A stretch of 64,000 bases of DNA from assembly GCA_028023455.1 (NCBI GenBank), contig JAQFVV010000113.1, forward strand, positions 126,001 to 190,000, given 5' to 3'. Both the position numbers and the translations under genes were made by a program. The notes beneath the pieces were generated by a model. It ran no database searches, was not told the origin of the DNA, and worked only from the letters and a program-made list of their open reading frames with translations. The stretch comes from Epiperipatus broadwayi (Eukaryota; Onychophora; Udeonychophora; Euonychophora; Peripatidae). This document shows positions 1-11,984 of this stretch, piece by piece; position 1 is the stretch's first letter; each line of letters starts with the position of its first letter.

Positions 1-2230
1 CTCTCATTTCCATACGCTTAAGATTTGCCCATACATAAACATTTGAGTTGAAAGAATGGGTGGATTCATTCCATTCTTTCTAAAATACTATATCTTGTGT
101 CTGGAAAAATCGAGAGTATTCATTTATAATTTATCTTTAAAGCACATGTGCACTGGCTTAATCGCTAATATCACTATTAATCTATAGTTGTGAAGTAAAG
201 TTGGATTTCAACTGTGGGATGAAAAAATGCTGTTATTAGTAATATATCACATGATTATCAATTTAGTGAATAAACATAGATTTTTATTATAAATATAAAT
301 CTATTAAGAGTTTTTTATTTATAGTTTTTATTAAAAACAAGAGAAAAGATGGAATATATTTTTTTCTTGAAATACTAGACTTATAGAAGCATGTGTTTCA
401 GTATTGGTAAGAGATTCTTAATTTAGAATATACACTTCCTCAGTAATATAAACCAGGATATGTAAAAAAATTTCAATAATGACAGAAAAAACACATTCTA
501 CAGTAATGTAAGATGAGACACAAATCAAAAGTTATTACTAATTCAAATTATTGATTTCATTTTTCAAAGTTCTCTATAGTTAGATTTGCTTTATTATTCT
601 CAAATATCAGTGAATTATTTTTTAAAATTTTATTACTTTAAATTTGACTAAACTTTATCCTATGATATATATTTTAATTAATTAAAAGAAATCTTATAGT
701 TTAAAATTTATCCAAACATTTAATCTGAATATACTTTTTATTAATGTGCCATCTATAAAGTAATGTATATTTAAAACTAATATTCACCCTTACTTCCATA
801 AACAATCACTAAAAAAAGTATTGTCAAGTCAAAATAGTTATTTTGGGAATAATTTGCATTTTTTTGAAGTTTATGAAGACAGAAATGAATATTAACATCA
901 TGAATTTAAAAAAAATAAAAGTAGTAAAATTAATTGAAAATTATGATGATTGGTGAAGCTGGTTTCTTTGTTACTTAATCTCAAACCCATTCTCTTATTT
1001 CTTCTTCCCACATTGTAAAGCACATGCTTAGCAACGCATCTGTCACAGGTTTCGCTTTTACTTTTCTCAGCATTATGAGCATATGAATGTGGACTAAATA
1101 GTGTCAGGTATATATAACCAACATCTAAATTAATTATTTCATTCCTTTTCAATCCCATCATTGCATTATTTATTTAAATTTGAAATAACAGGAACTACAG
1201 TAATTACAATTATTTTGCTAATACAAAGGATACTGAATGCTAAAGAGTCTGGAAATAAAAAAAAGGGGTCAGGATATACTGGTGTAGACAATAAATGGAT
1301 AGATGAATCTACAATAGAAGTTACTGGATAACCATATTTTCTGGAATTGATATTAGTTTGTTTATGTGTCATCCAGTACTAAGGATTACATTTTTTTGTT
1401 CTAAGGTAAATTACTATGTTATGATTAATAGCAGACTATAAATTTGAAGTTTGTCTCCTTATAAATCTGCATTTGCTATTTCAGTAATATCGTGCATAGA
1501 AATTATATTAAATAACTGGTGACAGATTGATAACCATCAATTATAATGTTTGTATTTTATTTAATCCTAGAACAGGAGTCTGTTTTGTCAGCTATGTTTT
1601 TACATGGATATTGATGCCAGGAATTTTTAATTGTCACTATTATTAATTTATTAATATTTCTAACAATTTTATAATAGAATCAGTTGTGTTTTTTTGTTTA
1701 TGCTTGAACTTAGATTATTAGCAGTGAAAGCAATTTTAACAACCAATAAATACCATCTCTATGACTCTTACTGTAAGACTTAATGAGAGATGCTAGATAA
1801 TAGTGCTTAATAAATCCTTGCCATATGGTCCTATACCAATATCTCCAGAATTTGAAACTTATGACTTTCATCAATGAGACACATTGGATCTTGGAACAGC
1901 TCACTTTAAGATCTAATATACCTTCCCTCTACGGACCACCATTTATCTCTCTAATAACTTATCAAGCTATTAACCCAAACTGAAAAAGATTTAAAGATTT
2001 TTAGTATTAGCCAATTTTCTTGTATAATCATGTTGATATGAAAACAGTCTAGTTTCTATATATTATGGTCACCTTATTATATTATTTATGATAGAATCAT
2101 GTTATTGATTTATCCTAAATCTTACTTGTAAAATAGAAGTGTTTACAGCTGTTAAAAAACTAAGGATATCTAATATATAGAAACAGAACTGGTTTTTGGT
2201 TAAGATTGATAACATTTATATATATTTTCA
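1..2230. other. AT-rich non-coding stretch, nothing recognised
   Basis: I see no protein similarity, RNA gene or clear repeat here. Short open frames (for example at 898-1161 and 1166-1372 on the minus strand) have no recognisable motifs and look like chance frames in AT-rich DNA. Confidence 0.6.
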
Positions 2231-2239
2231 GTTTGATAG

Positions 2240-2400
2240 TATATTAGAGAGGTAGGTGATGGTTTGTATTAGATCCTCAAGGTACAAGTATACTGTTCCA
2301 AAATCCAAAACTTCTCACTGATAAAAGCCATAATCTTGAAATTAGTCTGGAGATCCTTGGTAGGACATCATAGGATATGGATTTTTTTTAAGCATTATCA
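2240..2400 (+). repeat. Family A repeat, decayed copy with hammerhead remnant
   Basis: This is a degraded sense-strand copy of the family A repeat described at 57,444-58,461. It keeps the order 'leading arm, CTGATAA, loop, GAA, ATTAGT, C, TGG' at about 2,297-2,362, so the hammerhead core is recognisable but G8 and the stem III palindrome are lost. It is the oldest-looking family A copy in the window. Confidence 0.55.
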
Positions 2401-3032
2401 TCTGGCATCTATTAGTTATTAATACCTACAGTATAGATTGTGAAAGAAAAATGTAAGCTGCATAGACTGCAATATGTAAGCTAGAGTCATGTGATAAAAT
2501 CATGTGATATTTTATTGATTTAACCAACAAATATTGACAGACTATTTAATTTAACTATGGCCTGATAATCTGAAAGAAAAATCTTAAAACTGTTAATGAT
2601 TGAACAAGTTTCCAAAGTTTATCTGGTTGTGGTCATGATAGTCTGATGAGTTAATCTATTATTCAATAAGATCTTAGTGGAGAATTTCAAAATATCACTT
2701 GACATAAATGATTTCATTATGAAAATGTATTATCATTTTCTTCATTGAGAAATAATTTTATATTTTGCAATTTTTAATAATTCACTTAAATATATTTAGT
2801 TTTGACATTTTTTGTGACTTAATTAGTAGTTTCATTATAATTTTTAATTTGAATATCCTTGTATATATTGATTATTAAGTTCATTAATAAAAATAGAAAT
2901 GGAACCCAAATATATGTTATAATCTATATTCTATATTATATTAGAAACCAAAAATGGATGTAAGTCATTCCTATACAATATTTGTTTTGAAAGTAAATAA
3001 TAATATAAGGGAAGGTGGGGGAATCCATGAAG

Positions 3033-3045
3033 CCCCCCCCCCCCC
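3033..3045. repeat. Poly-C tract
   Basis: A run of 13 C in AT-rich DNA. Similar runs occur at 27,090-27,102 and 29,166-29,177. No function can be assigned. Confidence 0.9.
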
Positions 3046-3199
3046 AATTTAAAAGGATTATCATATTACATAACACAAAACAAATGGGACAATTGTTTTC
3101 TATATAGAAATACACTACATTTTGATACTGGAAAACTTACTTAATTTCCTCCTTACATTTTATTATTCTTTCTTAAATATGATTTTTTTCTACAGTACA

Positions 3200-3355
3200 G
3201 GCTTTTCAGACCTGCACTTATATATGTAATATATAGGGGGTTTGAAGTCAGACTTTCATCCCTGATGCATTTGATCACACACATGTCAAAAAGATAAATA
3301 ATCACCAATATACGTATTTCATGCTAAAACAACACTCATCAGTTAGTCCAGATTA
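3200..3355 (-). repeat. Family C repeat copy
   Basis: Family C is a dispersed non-coding repeat with copies at about 24.6, 30.8, 56.6 and 63.5-63.9 kb and a fragment at 33.0 kb. This copy is close to the 63.5 kb copy over the stretch that reads, on the plus strand, from 'cacttatatatgtaatata' to the hammerhead at 3,304-3,347. No coding capacity is visible. It is probably a non-autonomous retroelement unit. Confidence 0.7.
3304..3347 (-). ncRNA. Hammerhead ribozyme, type I, family C (core intact)
   Basis: On the minus strand the order is: stem I 5' strand ACTAA, core CTGATGA, a stem-loop starting GTGTTG and ending GCAT, then GAA, the palindrome ATACGTAT (stem III with no loop), A at position 17, then TTGGT. 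ACTAA pairs with TTGGT over five base pairs including one G-U. All invariant core residues of a type I hammerhead are present. Stem III can only form fully between two molecules or tandem units, as is known for hammerheads of Penelope-like elements that act as dimers. Cleavage activity is an inference. Confidence 0.75.
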
Positions 3356-3359
3356 AATG

Positions 3360-4088
3360 AAAATAAAGAACTTCTTGATGCAACTGTGGTGCATTCTGGC
3401 TTGATTCAAATTCGGACTAAATAAACTTGAAAAGTTTTTCAAGAGTTGGGATTTTCCCGTTCAGATAGTTGCCCCATAGCCAACTATCAAGCTACCCAAT
3501 ATTGTCCACTAAGTGGACATTGAGCTACGCTAACAAGTAAAATAAAAATAATTTTTTTTACCACCCAGTTAGTAGTTAAGCCAGATGAATATTGCCTGCT
3601 CTCCCATGAAAGGCTGTTGGAAAAACTATTTTTTTGAAATGGGTTATCTAAAAGCTGATTAACTTCTACTTTGAAATCATCAAAGTGATTTTATTTAACA
3701 CTAATCTCAGATTAAGATGATTTCATCAATCATTTAGATGTTATTACAAGTGATTTATTATTTGAGCGGTCATTCCAAGCTTTTTAAAATAGGGAAATGA
3801 AATCAGTAAAAAAATTTAATTTTATTTAATCATTTAATTAAATCAATTTAAAATTTATCAGTATCATCTATAAAAAAAATAATTCACTCAGATTTTGTAA
3901 AAAAAACAAACTCTGCTTTCTCTTTTTTCCAAAAAATCGAACATTACAAATTGATTCTAGTGTAAATTTGAATATACATAATTATCAAGATATGCAAATT
4001 AATTTAAAATTTTAGCAAAAAGTTAATTTCAAAATATTAATTAAAAAAAGCCAAGCAATCAATTAAAGAAATTTTAATAATATATATA
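3360..4088. other. Non-coding stretch with two short hairpins
   Basis: Two short inverted repeats stand out: GATAGTTG...CAACTATC at about 3,463-3,489 and TGTCCACT-A-AGTGGACA just downstream. Neither belongs to a recognised RNA family. Nothing else is seen. Confidence 0.5.
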
Positions 4089-4090
4089 AA

Positions 4091-4207
4091 AATTTTTTTT
4101 TTCATATGTCATTGCATCGGCCGGGACGCGAACCCACAACCGTCTGGAACCAACTACTTGCTTGCAAGGCGGCTGCGATGACCTTTCGGCTAACAACGCT
4201 CGACATG
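4091..4207 (-). mobile_element. tRNA-derived SINE, copy 1 (anticodon-like TGC)
   Basis: The minus strand has a tRNA-like body: acceptor-like GCGTTG / CGATGC, anticodon-loop CTTGCAA, B-box-like GGGTTCGCGTCC, then ATGACATATG and a poly-A tail. The same 3' end (tRNA acceptor, TTTGACA-like, ATATG or ATGG, poly-A) occurs at 42,375-42,467 and 60,320-60,430. The long variable region and imperfect D arm argue against a functional tRNA gene. Flanks share a short tataaaa-type direct repeat that may be the target duplication. Confidence 0.75.
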
Positions 4208-7200
4208 TATAAAATAATTTAAAACTCAATATTTAAAAACGTTCACGAATATATGCACAATACTTTTTGTGCATTTTTGAAGCATCAATACACGTTAATT
4301 ATTTTTTTTCTTTATAGTTTTCACGATCTAATAGACTTCTTCATTGTTTTGGTTTATTAATTAACTAGTGATATTATTAGTAACAGTTAAAAAACAGATT
4401 AAAAACTTAAAAAAAGATTTCTAGAGAGACAAAACTATAAAGAGAAACAATAATCTATATATTAATATAAAATAAAGGCAAAGCAAAACTAGTGCATGTT
4501 TAATAGAACATACATGTAGACATGAGTAAAAATACATGAACATATTTACTCCTAAAAATAAAATAGGTTTTAAGTAATGTATATTATATGTGTGCATAAA
4601 TGCTAATAAATTCTATTTAGTATTAATTAATATGGGTATTATGTGGCTGAACCATATCTTGGTTGTTACGGTAGCACAGCCCAACTATACATATTCTTTT
4701 TTATCCAAATAGAATAAGTGAGACAGTTTTTCAGATAGCTCATTATTGAGAAAAGGTTTCACAGATATCTTTCTATGGAGAAACAGTGAAAAACAAAACT
4801 AATATATTCCAAATTATGTTTAATGTCAGGTTGTGCATAAAATTTCTATTCTGCAATCTTATAACTAAACATAGCTAAAAATCCCATTTCCCAACCAATA
4901 ATTAGATAGCTAGTTTGATTGACTGTGGTCTGGCTATATGAAAAAATCTGAAGCTTGCTTGGATCATCAAAAAATTTCAAAGTTTGAGCTAGATTCAAAC
5001 TCTAAATCAGTGGTATAATAATTATACGCGCGAATCATTATTCCATAAGGTCGTTTGTCAATATATAAATATACAAATTTAAAAATCTTTATAATGATTG
5101 TCAACCAGTCAAAATACATTTATTATATATTCAGAAACCATTATAAAATTATCATAAGTTATGAAAATTTGAAGAGATTTTTTATTTTCTTTAGCGATTA
5201 CTTAAAAATTTTGTTAAAAATTTATAACAGAATTTTGTTATAAATAGAACCTTTTTTCTATAATCAAATTTGTTAAAAGTCGTATATTTATTCCCATCGT
5301 ATATATATATGCATGCACATTTTTTATTTGAAAAATGTTTTTCATTTTGTTAGAAAGATTTCAAGGACAGTTCAAGATATTTACTGATATTTTAAAAAAA
5401 TGATACTAAAAAAGAATTATTTTTTATAAAATATAAAAAAAATATATTCAGCAATAAAAAATAATTCATATTTTTGAACTGATAAAAAAGGATATTTTTT
5501 ATCTATCTATTTTATATACACTCATACATGTTTCATTGTTCTATAAATAAAAGGTTAATTCATGCTGAAATCTGCTGACATCTCAATATGGATGCACCAT
5601 TTTTGTAATGTGATGAAGTTGTGTTCATTGTTGGCAGTTCATATCTGTTTTTTTTATCTAATCTTAACAAAATAAGTAGATATATTAAAAAAACTTAACA
5701 TCAGCCAGTGTAAAAACACATTGCAATAGGAACAATAGAGATTTCAATATTTGAAAGTCAAAAAGGTAAGCAAGATAAAATATTCACTATACTTTGATTA
5801 AACTGCTCTGTATAGTTTGAGCAAAGCAAAGGGATAGAATTTTGAGCTAAAGATTCCTAAATTAACTCCCAGGTGAAGAAAGTAAAAAAAAACCAGTTTG
5901 GCTCAACATGCCACTTGATGTTCAAATGCCACATAACCTGCTAAGAAACTAATATTATACTTATGTTTATTCATTTAATATTATATATGGACAATTTTCT
6001 AAATTTATACACTTTTGCCTTGATATGGTGGTAGTGGATGCCTGCTTATGAATTGCAAGTTCAGATTATGTTTCCAAATTTTTATTCACTATATTTCTTA
6101 AATATGAATACTTAATTGCTTTGCATGATTTAGTACAGTGATAGGGTGGCAGTTGTTCAAACCCAAGATCTAAGAATCGTGGTCCAGTTCTGTCCTTTCT
6201 AGTATTCAAATGTTTTGCAAATTCTTGAGCAATAAATCATTCAATTAATTTTTATACTATTAAATTAATTTAGACTATTATATATTTTACATCACCTATT
6301 CTTCATAAACAATTTTGTGAGAAGTTTCAACCCATCTTTGAGCAATGTCTTTTTTGGGGATCTTCAAGTGAATATGACTAGACAAGTATATTTGTATACG
6401 AAACTTTAACTGCATTTTTTTCTTAAACAATAATAAAACTGGTTAAATTATCAGTATATTGTTATTGGGAAGAATGATAATTTTTAGTTGGTAATGTTTT
6501 CACTATTAAATATATAATAAGTACATGAAAAACCTTGTGTTTTTAGGTCCCTGTATATATTCTGATCTCTTATTTTATGAATTTTAATGGTAACTTACAG
6601 TTATTATTATATAAATGAATGAGCTATCAGTTTTTCTGATATCTTCCTTGACATTCAGGAAAAACATCAACGATGACTTGAAGTAAAAATTCTTCACTGG
6701 ATTTCATAAATGAAAATAAAAAATGTGAAAGAGACAACATGCACACACTTTTATTAGGTTATTGCAAATTTATATCTGTTGATTAATGAGCACCCAGGAA
6801 CACTTTATAAAAATGTCAACTAATGGTGGAGAATATTATTTTAAAGACTTATAGGTTATTTGTCGTACTAATAATTCTGCACTAACATGCTTGTTAGAGA
6901 AGTTTAATTTTGTTTATAAGTTTATATATGCTAAGTGCTTTCAAAGTTCCTAGACATCATATTCATAGCTGAGTGCAGTCAGTGATAATGCGGAGGAGTA
7001 TTGTAATTTATGCAAATTAGTTTGCTATTCATTTGTCATAGGTCATAGCATTTTCTTTTGTTTTGATTAATTTGTCCATCTTTTTGAAATGGTGAAACAG
7101 GTGTTCTCCCTATTTATAGAATTAGTATAGTTATTTATAAAGTAGGCTTCTTTAATTTTACACCTATGGTCATATCTGTCTCCACACACACTATTCTTGG

Positions 7201-8310
7201 GTTAGAATGTTAAAGATTTCGTATAAATTATCTAATGAAACTTTATTGTATGTTATTTTCATTTAATATTGTTTTGAATACACACCTGTTAATGAAAACA
7301 TCTGCTGAAAAGAGAGTCCTTTAAACAAAAAACAGCTTTATTACTGTCTAGCATGCTTTCAACATAACATGACTATCATATTCATGGCTTAAAGTAAGCT
7401 AGTTAAATAATATAAGCCCTATAAGAAAGCTTTAACATTTTTTAAGGATGAAATAGAATATATTAAAAATACAACAAATGTTTAAGGTAATACATTACCA
7501 GTTGTAATCCACTCTTTTAACATTTTATAGTCCACATAAGCATGAATAAACAATAAGAAAAATGAAAATACTATCAACAAAATTTTCAAATTAGTTTCTA
7601 ATTATTGGTCAGTGACAATGCTGATTGTCAATGGCTATTCTTATCTCTATTCTGCTATTCAAGAAGATCAAAAAATTCCAAGAACTAATGTTTTATTCAT
7701 GCGTACTTAAATAAAAAAATGAAAAGGCCATTTAAAGCCTTATTTTAGTACTTATACAGAGTAATACTAATGAGTTAAAAAAACAGATAAAAATATTAAT
7801 TATGTTACAGAGTATAAATGCTTTTCATCTCGAACTTGGAACAAAAGGTTTACTTTTTGCTGATTAATACAATGTAAAACATTGTAGTTTTAAATATAAA
7901 TCTTTGTATTAAAAAGTTCAATACATATTTTATATAAAACCAAACCAAACTATCATTACCTCTGGAATAGTAAAACATTGCTGTATCCTTCTTCTATACT
8001 TTTTTTTGGCATTTCTGATATCCAAAACACAGGAAGATCTAACATCACAATTCTAAAATAGACAAAGGTACAAAAAGATAGTTAAAAATAATTAACATAA
8101 TCACTACTAATTCTGCAACCTACTTAATAATATTGTCATTGGTAAAAGAATAAATGATTGTATAGTTTATAGTGTTGATGTTACTAAAAATATCTTAGGA
8201 AGCTTGGATTAAATTCAATGGTTCAGGTAAAATGTTGAACCATCTAGATCATATATTTTTCATAATGATTATTATTTTTATTTGCAATAGCTTTAACAGT
8301 ATGTACCTAT
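4208..8310. other. AT-rich non-coding stretch, nothing recognised
   Basis: No coding similarity, RNA gene or transposon was recognised across about 4 kb. TA-rich microsatellite patches are present. Short chance frames exist (5,055-5,243) without motifs. Confidence 0.55.
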
Positions 8311-8317
8311 ATATATA

Positions 8318-8430
8318 TATATTTTCTCACTGAATTGAATATGTAAACATCAACTTAATAAACAACTATATATTTTAAACATATATTTATTTTCACCTAA
8401 TTGACTTTTGTTCAAAATTGAACCTTGTCA
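8318..8430 (+). repeat. Family E repeat, single arm
   Basis: This segment is a diverged direct copy of the left arm of the palindrome at 15,863-16,018. Both contain 'tgaattgaat..tgcaaaca' followed by 'caacttaata.acaac' and a TA-rich block. Function unknown. Confidence 0.6.
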
Positions 8431-9077
8431 AGATGTTACGTTAATTTAATATATCATGTGACAACCTCAACCCTAAAAAATGTTTTTATACTTTCTAATT
8501 TTTATTTAATGCCCATTTTCCTCTCAACTTTATTGAGCTTTGTGCTAAATTTACATATTTCTCTTTATTTTCTTGTATATACATTGTCTTATATACTTTA
8601 TAATTTGCACAATATTTTATCACTTCAATACTTTCTTCACATTTCATAATATGCCTTGTTTCTAAAAAATGGCATTAATTGTTTCATTGTGTAATGATGA
8701 TATATCTCTATATGCTATAATTTTGACCTAGATTTCATTCCTGGCTGATTAAATTTTTATTTTTAGATTTTAATCAGAACTAAGATTTTTTTCAAGTAAC
8801 TAATCCATAGGAAGATAAACACCCAACAATTAATTGGTAAAGGAGTATCTGAATATTTTTTTAAGGTAAAACAAGGAACAGAAAAATATTCAATTCTTCA
8901 TAAAGACTAGTGAGTTATGTCTTTTTCTCCACTATTAGTCTTGGAGAGGAATTTACTAAAGAATTTTTGACTAAAATAGGCAAAACTCCCCATTCAGTAG
9001 TGCCACTCAATGCAAGCCAGAGTAATCAATGGATGCCAGAAGGCTGGTGCATAAAATCCCTATCTAGTGCATACTCA

Positions 9078-9137
9078 TACAATATTTCCAGACTAGTTTC
9101 TAGCTTGTGGCTTTCAGCAGTGAGGAGAGTTGGATTT
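9078..9137 (-). ncRNA. Hammerhead ribozyme, family A (core mutated at A6)
   Basis: The minus strand reads CTGCTGA (canonical CTGATGA, so A6 is C), stem II AGC/GCT around CACAA, GAA, ACTAGT, C. The A-U pair at 10.2-11.2 contrasts with G-C in the 57.6 kb copy, which supports selection on the stem in the ancestral family. Confidence 0.6.
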
Positions 9138-9506
9138 GAGAGATCTTAGGATCCAATCAAGCCCTCCAGCAGCCATCTTTTATTTCTACTTAATTACAAA
9201 ACTAGGAGTCTAAAATTGAAAACACAATATTTTCAACCCCAGCTCATTAGCTTATATATTCATATGGGTCTGAACTCAGTTCAGTATCCATATATTTTAG
9301 TGTCTTTGGTTCTTTAATACATAGCCAACACTATCCTATTAGGCAGGATTGGTATTAAACCACTAAACATCACATATTTCTTATGCTTGCTCATAACTGT
9401 TATTAAAACAGGCAAAACACTCTACCCAGTTGTGCCACTCAGTGCAAAGCAAAGTAATCAATCGATGCCAGAAGGCTTGTGCATAAAATTCCTATCTAGT
9501 GCCTAC

Positions 9507-9556
9507 TCATCCAATATCCCCAGACTAGTTTTTAGCTTGTGGCTTTCATCAGTGAG
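9507..9556 (-). ncRNA. Hammerhead ribozyme, family A (G12 lost)
   Basis: The minus strand has CTGATGA, stem II AGC/GCT, but AAA in place of the catalytic GAA before ACTAGT-C. Probably inactive. Confidence 0.6.
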
Positions 9557-9868
9557 TGGCAGCGAGTTTTACCTGTTTTAATAACAGTTATAAGCAAGCA
9601 TAAGAAATGATGATCATGTGATGTTTAGTGGTTTACTACTAATCCTTCCTAATAGAATAGTGGTGGCTATGATTATTAAAAAACTAAAGACACCAAAATG
9701 TATGGGTACTGAACTGAGTTCAGACCTATATGACTATATAAAATGAGCTTGAATTGAAAATATTATTGTGTTTTCAATTTTAGATTCATAGTTTTGTAGT
9801 TAATTAGAGATAAAAGGTGGCTGCTGGAGGATTGCATTAGATCCTAAGATCTAGGTGCAGTGCTCTCA

Positions 9869-9928
9869 GATTCAAAGCTCCTCACTGACGAAAACCACAA
9901 GGTAGAAACTAGTCTGGGATATTGGATG
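9869..9928 (+). ncRNA. Hammerhead ribozyme, type I, family A (core intact)
   Basis: The plus strand has distal stem I ATTCAA (pairs with TTGGAT), proximal stem I ending CTCA, core CTGACGA, loop II around CCACAAGG, GAA, palindromic stem III ACTAGT, C at 17, then TGGGA. Invariant core residues are all present. The proximal stem I lacks one G relative to other copies. Confidence 0.65.
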
Positions 9929-10345
9929 AATAAGCACTAGATAGGAATTTTATGCATAAGCCTTCTGGCACCCATTGATTATTCTGGCTTGCACTGAAAG
10001 GCACTACCATATAGAGAGTTTTGCCTGTTTTAATAACAGTTATGAGTAAGCATAAGAAATGGTGATCATGTAAGTCTTTGACTGTAATTTATTTAAAGCT
10101 GGTTTATATACATAGAATGGCAGAAATGAAATTGAAAATGTGTTTTTTTTTCATTAGCAATTATTTGATTTAAAAAATAAAACACTATTTTCATTGACTG
10201 TTCAGAATACATACATCTATAAATTCATATAAAGTAATATATAATAACTAAACACTGATATTAACTTTTCAATTATTACTGAAAAGCTAAAATTAATAAC
10301 TGAGATGAAACTATAAGTTTATTATTAGTAAGCTTCTATTTTGTG

Positions 10346-10388
10346 GACTTAGCACTTTTGGGGCCTTTATGGCTCCATAATCATAGTC
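10346..10388 (-). ncRNA. PLE hammerhead-like RNA, variant core (10.3 kb lineage)
   Basis: The minus strand reads GACT, ATGATTA-T, stem II GGAGCC-ATAAA-GGCCCC, AAA (GAA expected), AGTGCT, A, AGTC. GACT/AGTC closes stem I with a sequence different from AAGCT/AGCTT of the 50 kb element, while the AUGAUUA core is unchanged. That is compensatory change in stem I. G12 is mutated to A, so this copy is probably dead. Confidence 0.6.
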
Positions 10389-10426
10389 GTTTTACAGGCT
10401 GTTGATTCTATGCAAATGCATGCAAA

Positions 10427-10531
10427 TTACAACATCCACCTTTTCGAGACCGTGAAGCACGTGTCTTTTCTGTTGATTGACATGGCATCGCTGGTGATGT
10501 AACATGCCTCTTTGATCTTCTTGACATCGTT
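10427..10531 (-). pseudogene. PLE remnant: C-terminal end of GIY-YIG endonuclease
   Basis: On the minus strand one frame reads NDVKKIKEACYI, then SINRKDTCFTVSKRW and a stop codon. This aligns with the last 35 residues of the 772-residue PLE protein at 49,562-51,880 (NDHKRKIKEAFYI ... INRKDTCFDISKKW). The catalytic-type Glu of KEA and the Asn of INR are kept. The stop is followed 39 bp later by the hammerhead-like block at 10,346-10,388, as in the other PLEs. Upstream coding is not recognisable, so this is a 5'-truncated, decayed copy. A longer open frame over the same stretch lies in a different phase and is not the coding frame. Confidence 0.75.
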
Positions 10532-10549
10532 CAATTATATTATTTTCCA

Positions 10550-11980
10550 CATGTAAAATAAAAGCACTCAAAAAAACTTTAATTACAAATAACTGAATAT
10601 TTTGAAAATACATATTTAAATATATTTGTAGAATAGCATAATTTCTTATAAGGAATTTCATGTTTATGAATTGCTTTTTTATGTATTTTTTTGACTTAAC
10701 AAAATAACTGGATCCACACTAGCAAAACACTTTATATATAATGTTACAATTGTTGATTTTATCAGCAGCATTCTTTTGATTAATAATAAATATATTAACA
10801 TTTGATCCTCCAATAAATTCTAGCATTCATAGAAGTTAATGCAATCCTGGCTTCAATTTTTTTTAAAAAATTATTAAATTCTAACTATAAAATCCTATTC
10901 AGGATGGTGGTTATGCCATATATTGATCATAGATTTTATTTATTTATTTATATTAATAATTTGAAATTTTTAGAAGTAATTCCAGTGTTTTGTTTACTAT
11001 ATATTTAAAGTTTTAGATTAAGTCTCCAAAGCAACTGTTATTATTAATACTTATATGGTCTCTAGCCACAACATATAAGATAATAGTTTTTGCAATAAAA
11101 GAAAATCTGCCTTTTATTGCAAAAACTATTTTTTTATTATTTGAAGGGTAGCACTTTCTCTTATCCCAAGTGTTATTATGCTTATAGTAATTATACTCTC
11201 CTTGTAATGAACAGTATGATGGGAAATACAGATAACTTTGATTTCTGCTAGGTTATTTCTTTCTATAGTGCAATTATTTATTATCACACACACATACATA
11301 TCAAGCTTGAAAATTTTATTATATCAATTAATTTAAATTAGTTTTGATTAGAATACCTATTTATTAAAAACATTGTAAAAATTATATTTGAGATATATAT
11401 GCAAACACACATAAGATTTTAACATGTACATATATGTATTAAAATTCTAAAGATGATCTCTATATATAAATAAATCAAAATGTTGAAAATTTAAAAATGA
11501 AAATTATGTAAGTCAAAAAAATGTCAGTATTTTTCATAATGGAAATAAAAAAGAGTATGTAGAAAAATAATAGTACATTATATACAGACACACACATGCA
11601 TATGTTAGCCGTATAAAACATGTACATGCAAATTCAATACAATTGAAAAACTGATAGTTTAGTCAATATTTAAAAAATTTAGTTTACTATTTTGTAGTCA
11701 TATTCTGAATAAAAGCAATAGATACAAGACTATTTGGAGATCAGCACCAGAGGTCAGTAAAAAATCTTCCATTATGTGTGTATGCATATCTTAGTACAGA
11801 AAAAAAAAGTTCATCAAATACAATGATGATGTGTATGTAGCTGGCACACACTAGTATAATTGTATCTGTTTTTAAGATTTTTAAAAGCTTATACTAGTCG
11901 TTAAGTACTTTTATTCCACATACATATTTCAAGAACGTGAAAATATCTGTTTTATTTTAGAAAAAATCTCAGTCCAATGA
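10550..11980. other. Non-coding stretch with a perfect 20-bp hairpin
   Basis: Mostly featureless AT-rich DNA. The exception is a perfect inverted repeat at 11,082-11,101 and 11,111-11,130 (20-bp stem, 9-nt loop). It could be a small MITE remnant. There is no supporting family match. Confidence 0.6.
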
Positions 11981-11984
11981 TTTA

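Larger units (their letters stand above)
8970..10060. repeat. Family A composite inverted repeat (two units one way, one the other)
   Basis: Two antisense family A units in tandem (from about 8,975 and 9,405, period about 430) are followed by a sense unit (about 9,560-10,060), giving a large foldback. Each unit contains a hammerhead region. Internal marks shared with 57,444-58,461 include 'tgaactcagttcag', 'cttaggatc' and 'ggcaaaac'. The apparent open frames inside it (8,910-9,149; 9,387-9,581) run through the repeat and are not genes. Flanks share 'tttgact', a weak candidate target duplication. Confidence 0.8.

Noticed and set aside
2640-2680. CTGATGAG at about 2,643 as a hammerhead core
   Set aside because: No GAA with closing stems follows at usable distance. 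The same holds for CTGATGA at about 54,045 and 56,872.
8970-10060. CRISPR-like array
   Set aside because: Repeats are long, few, partly inverted and without regular short spacers; the setting is an animal genome.
10392-10661. 89-codon minus-strand frame ending HLHRINSL
   Set aside because: It overlaps a PLE C-terminus that is coded in a different phase (NDVKKIKEA...INRKDTCF).
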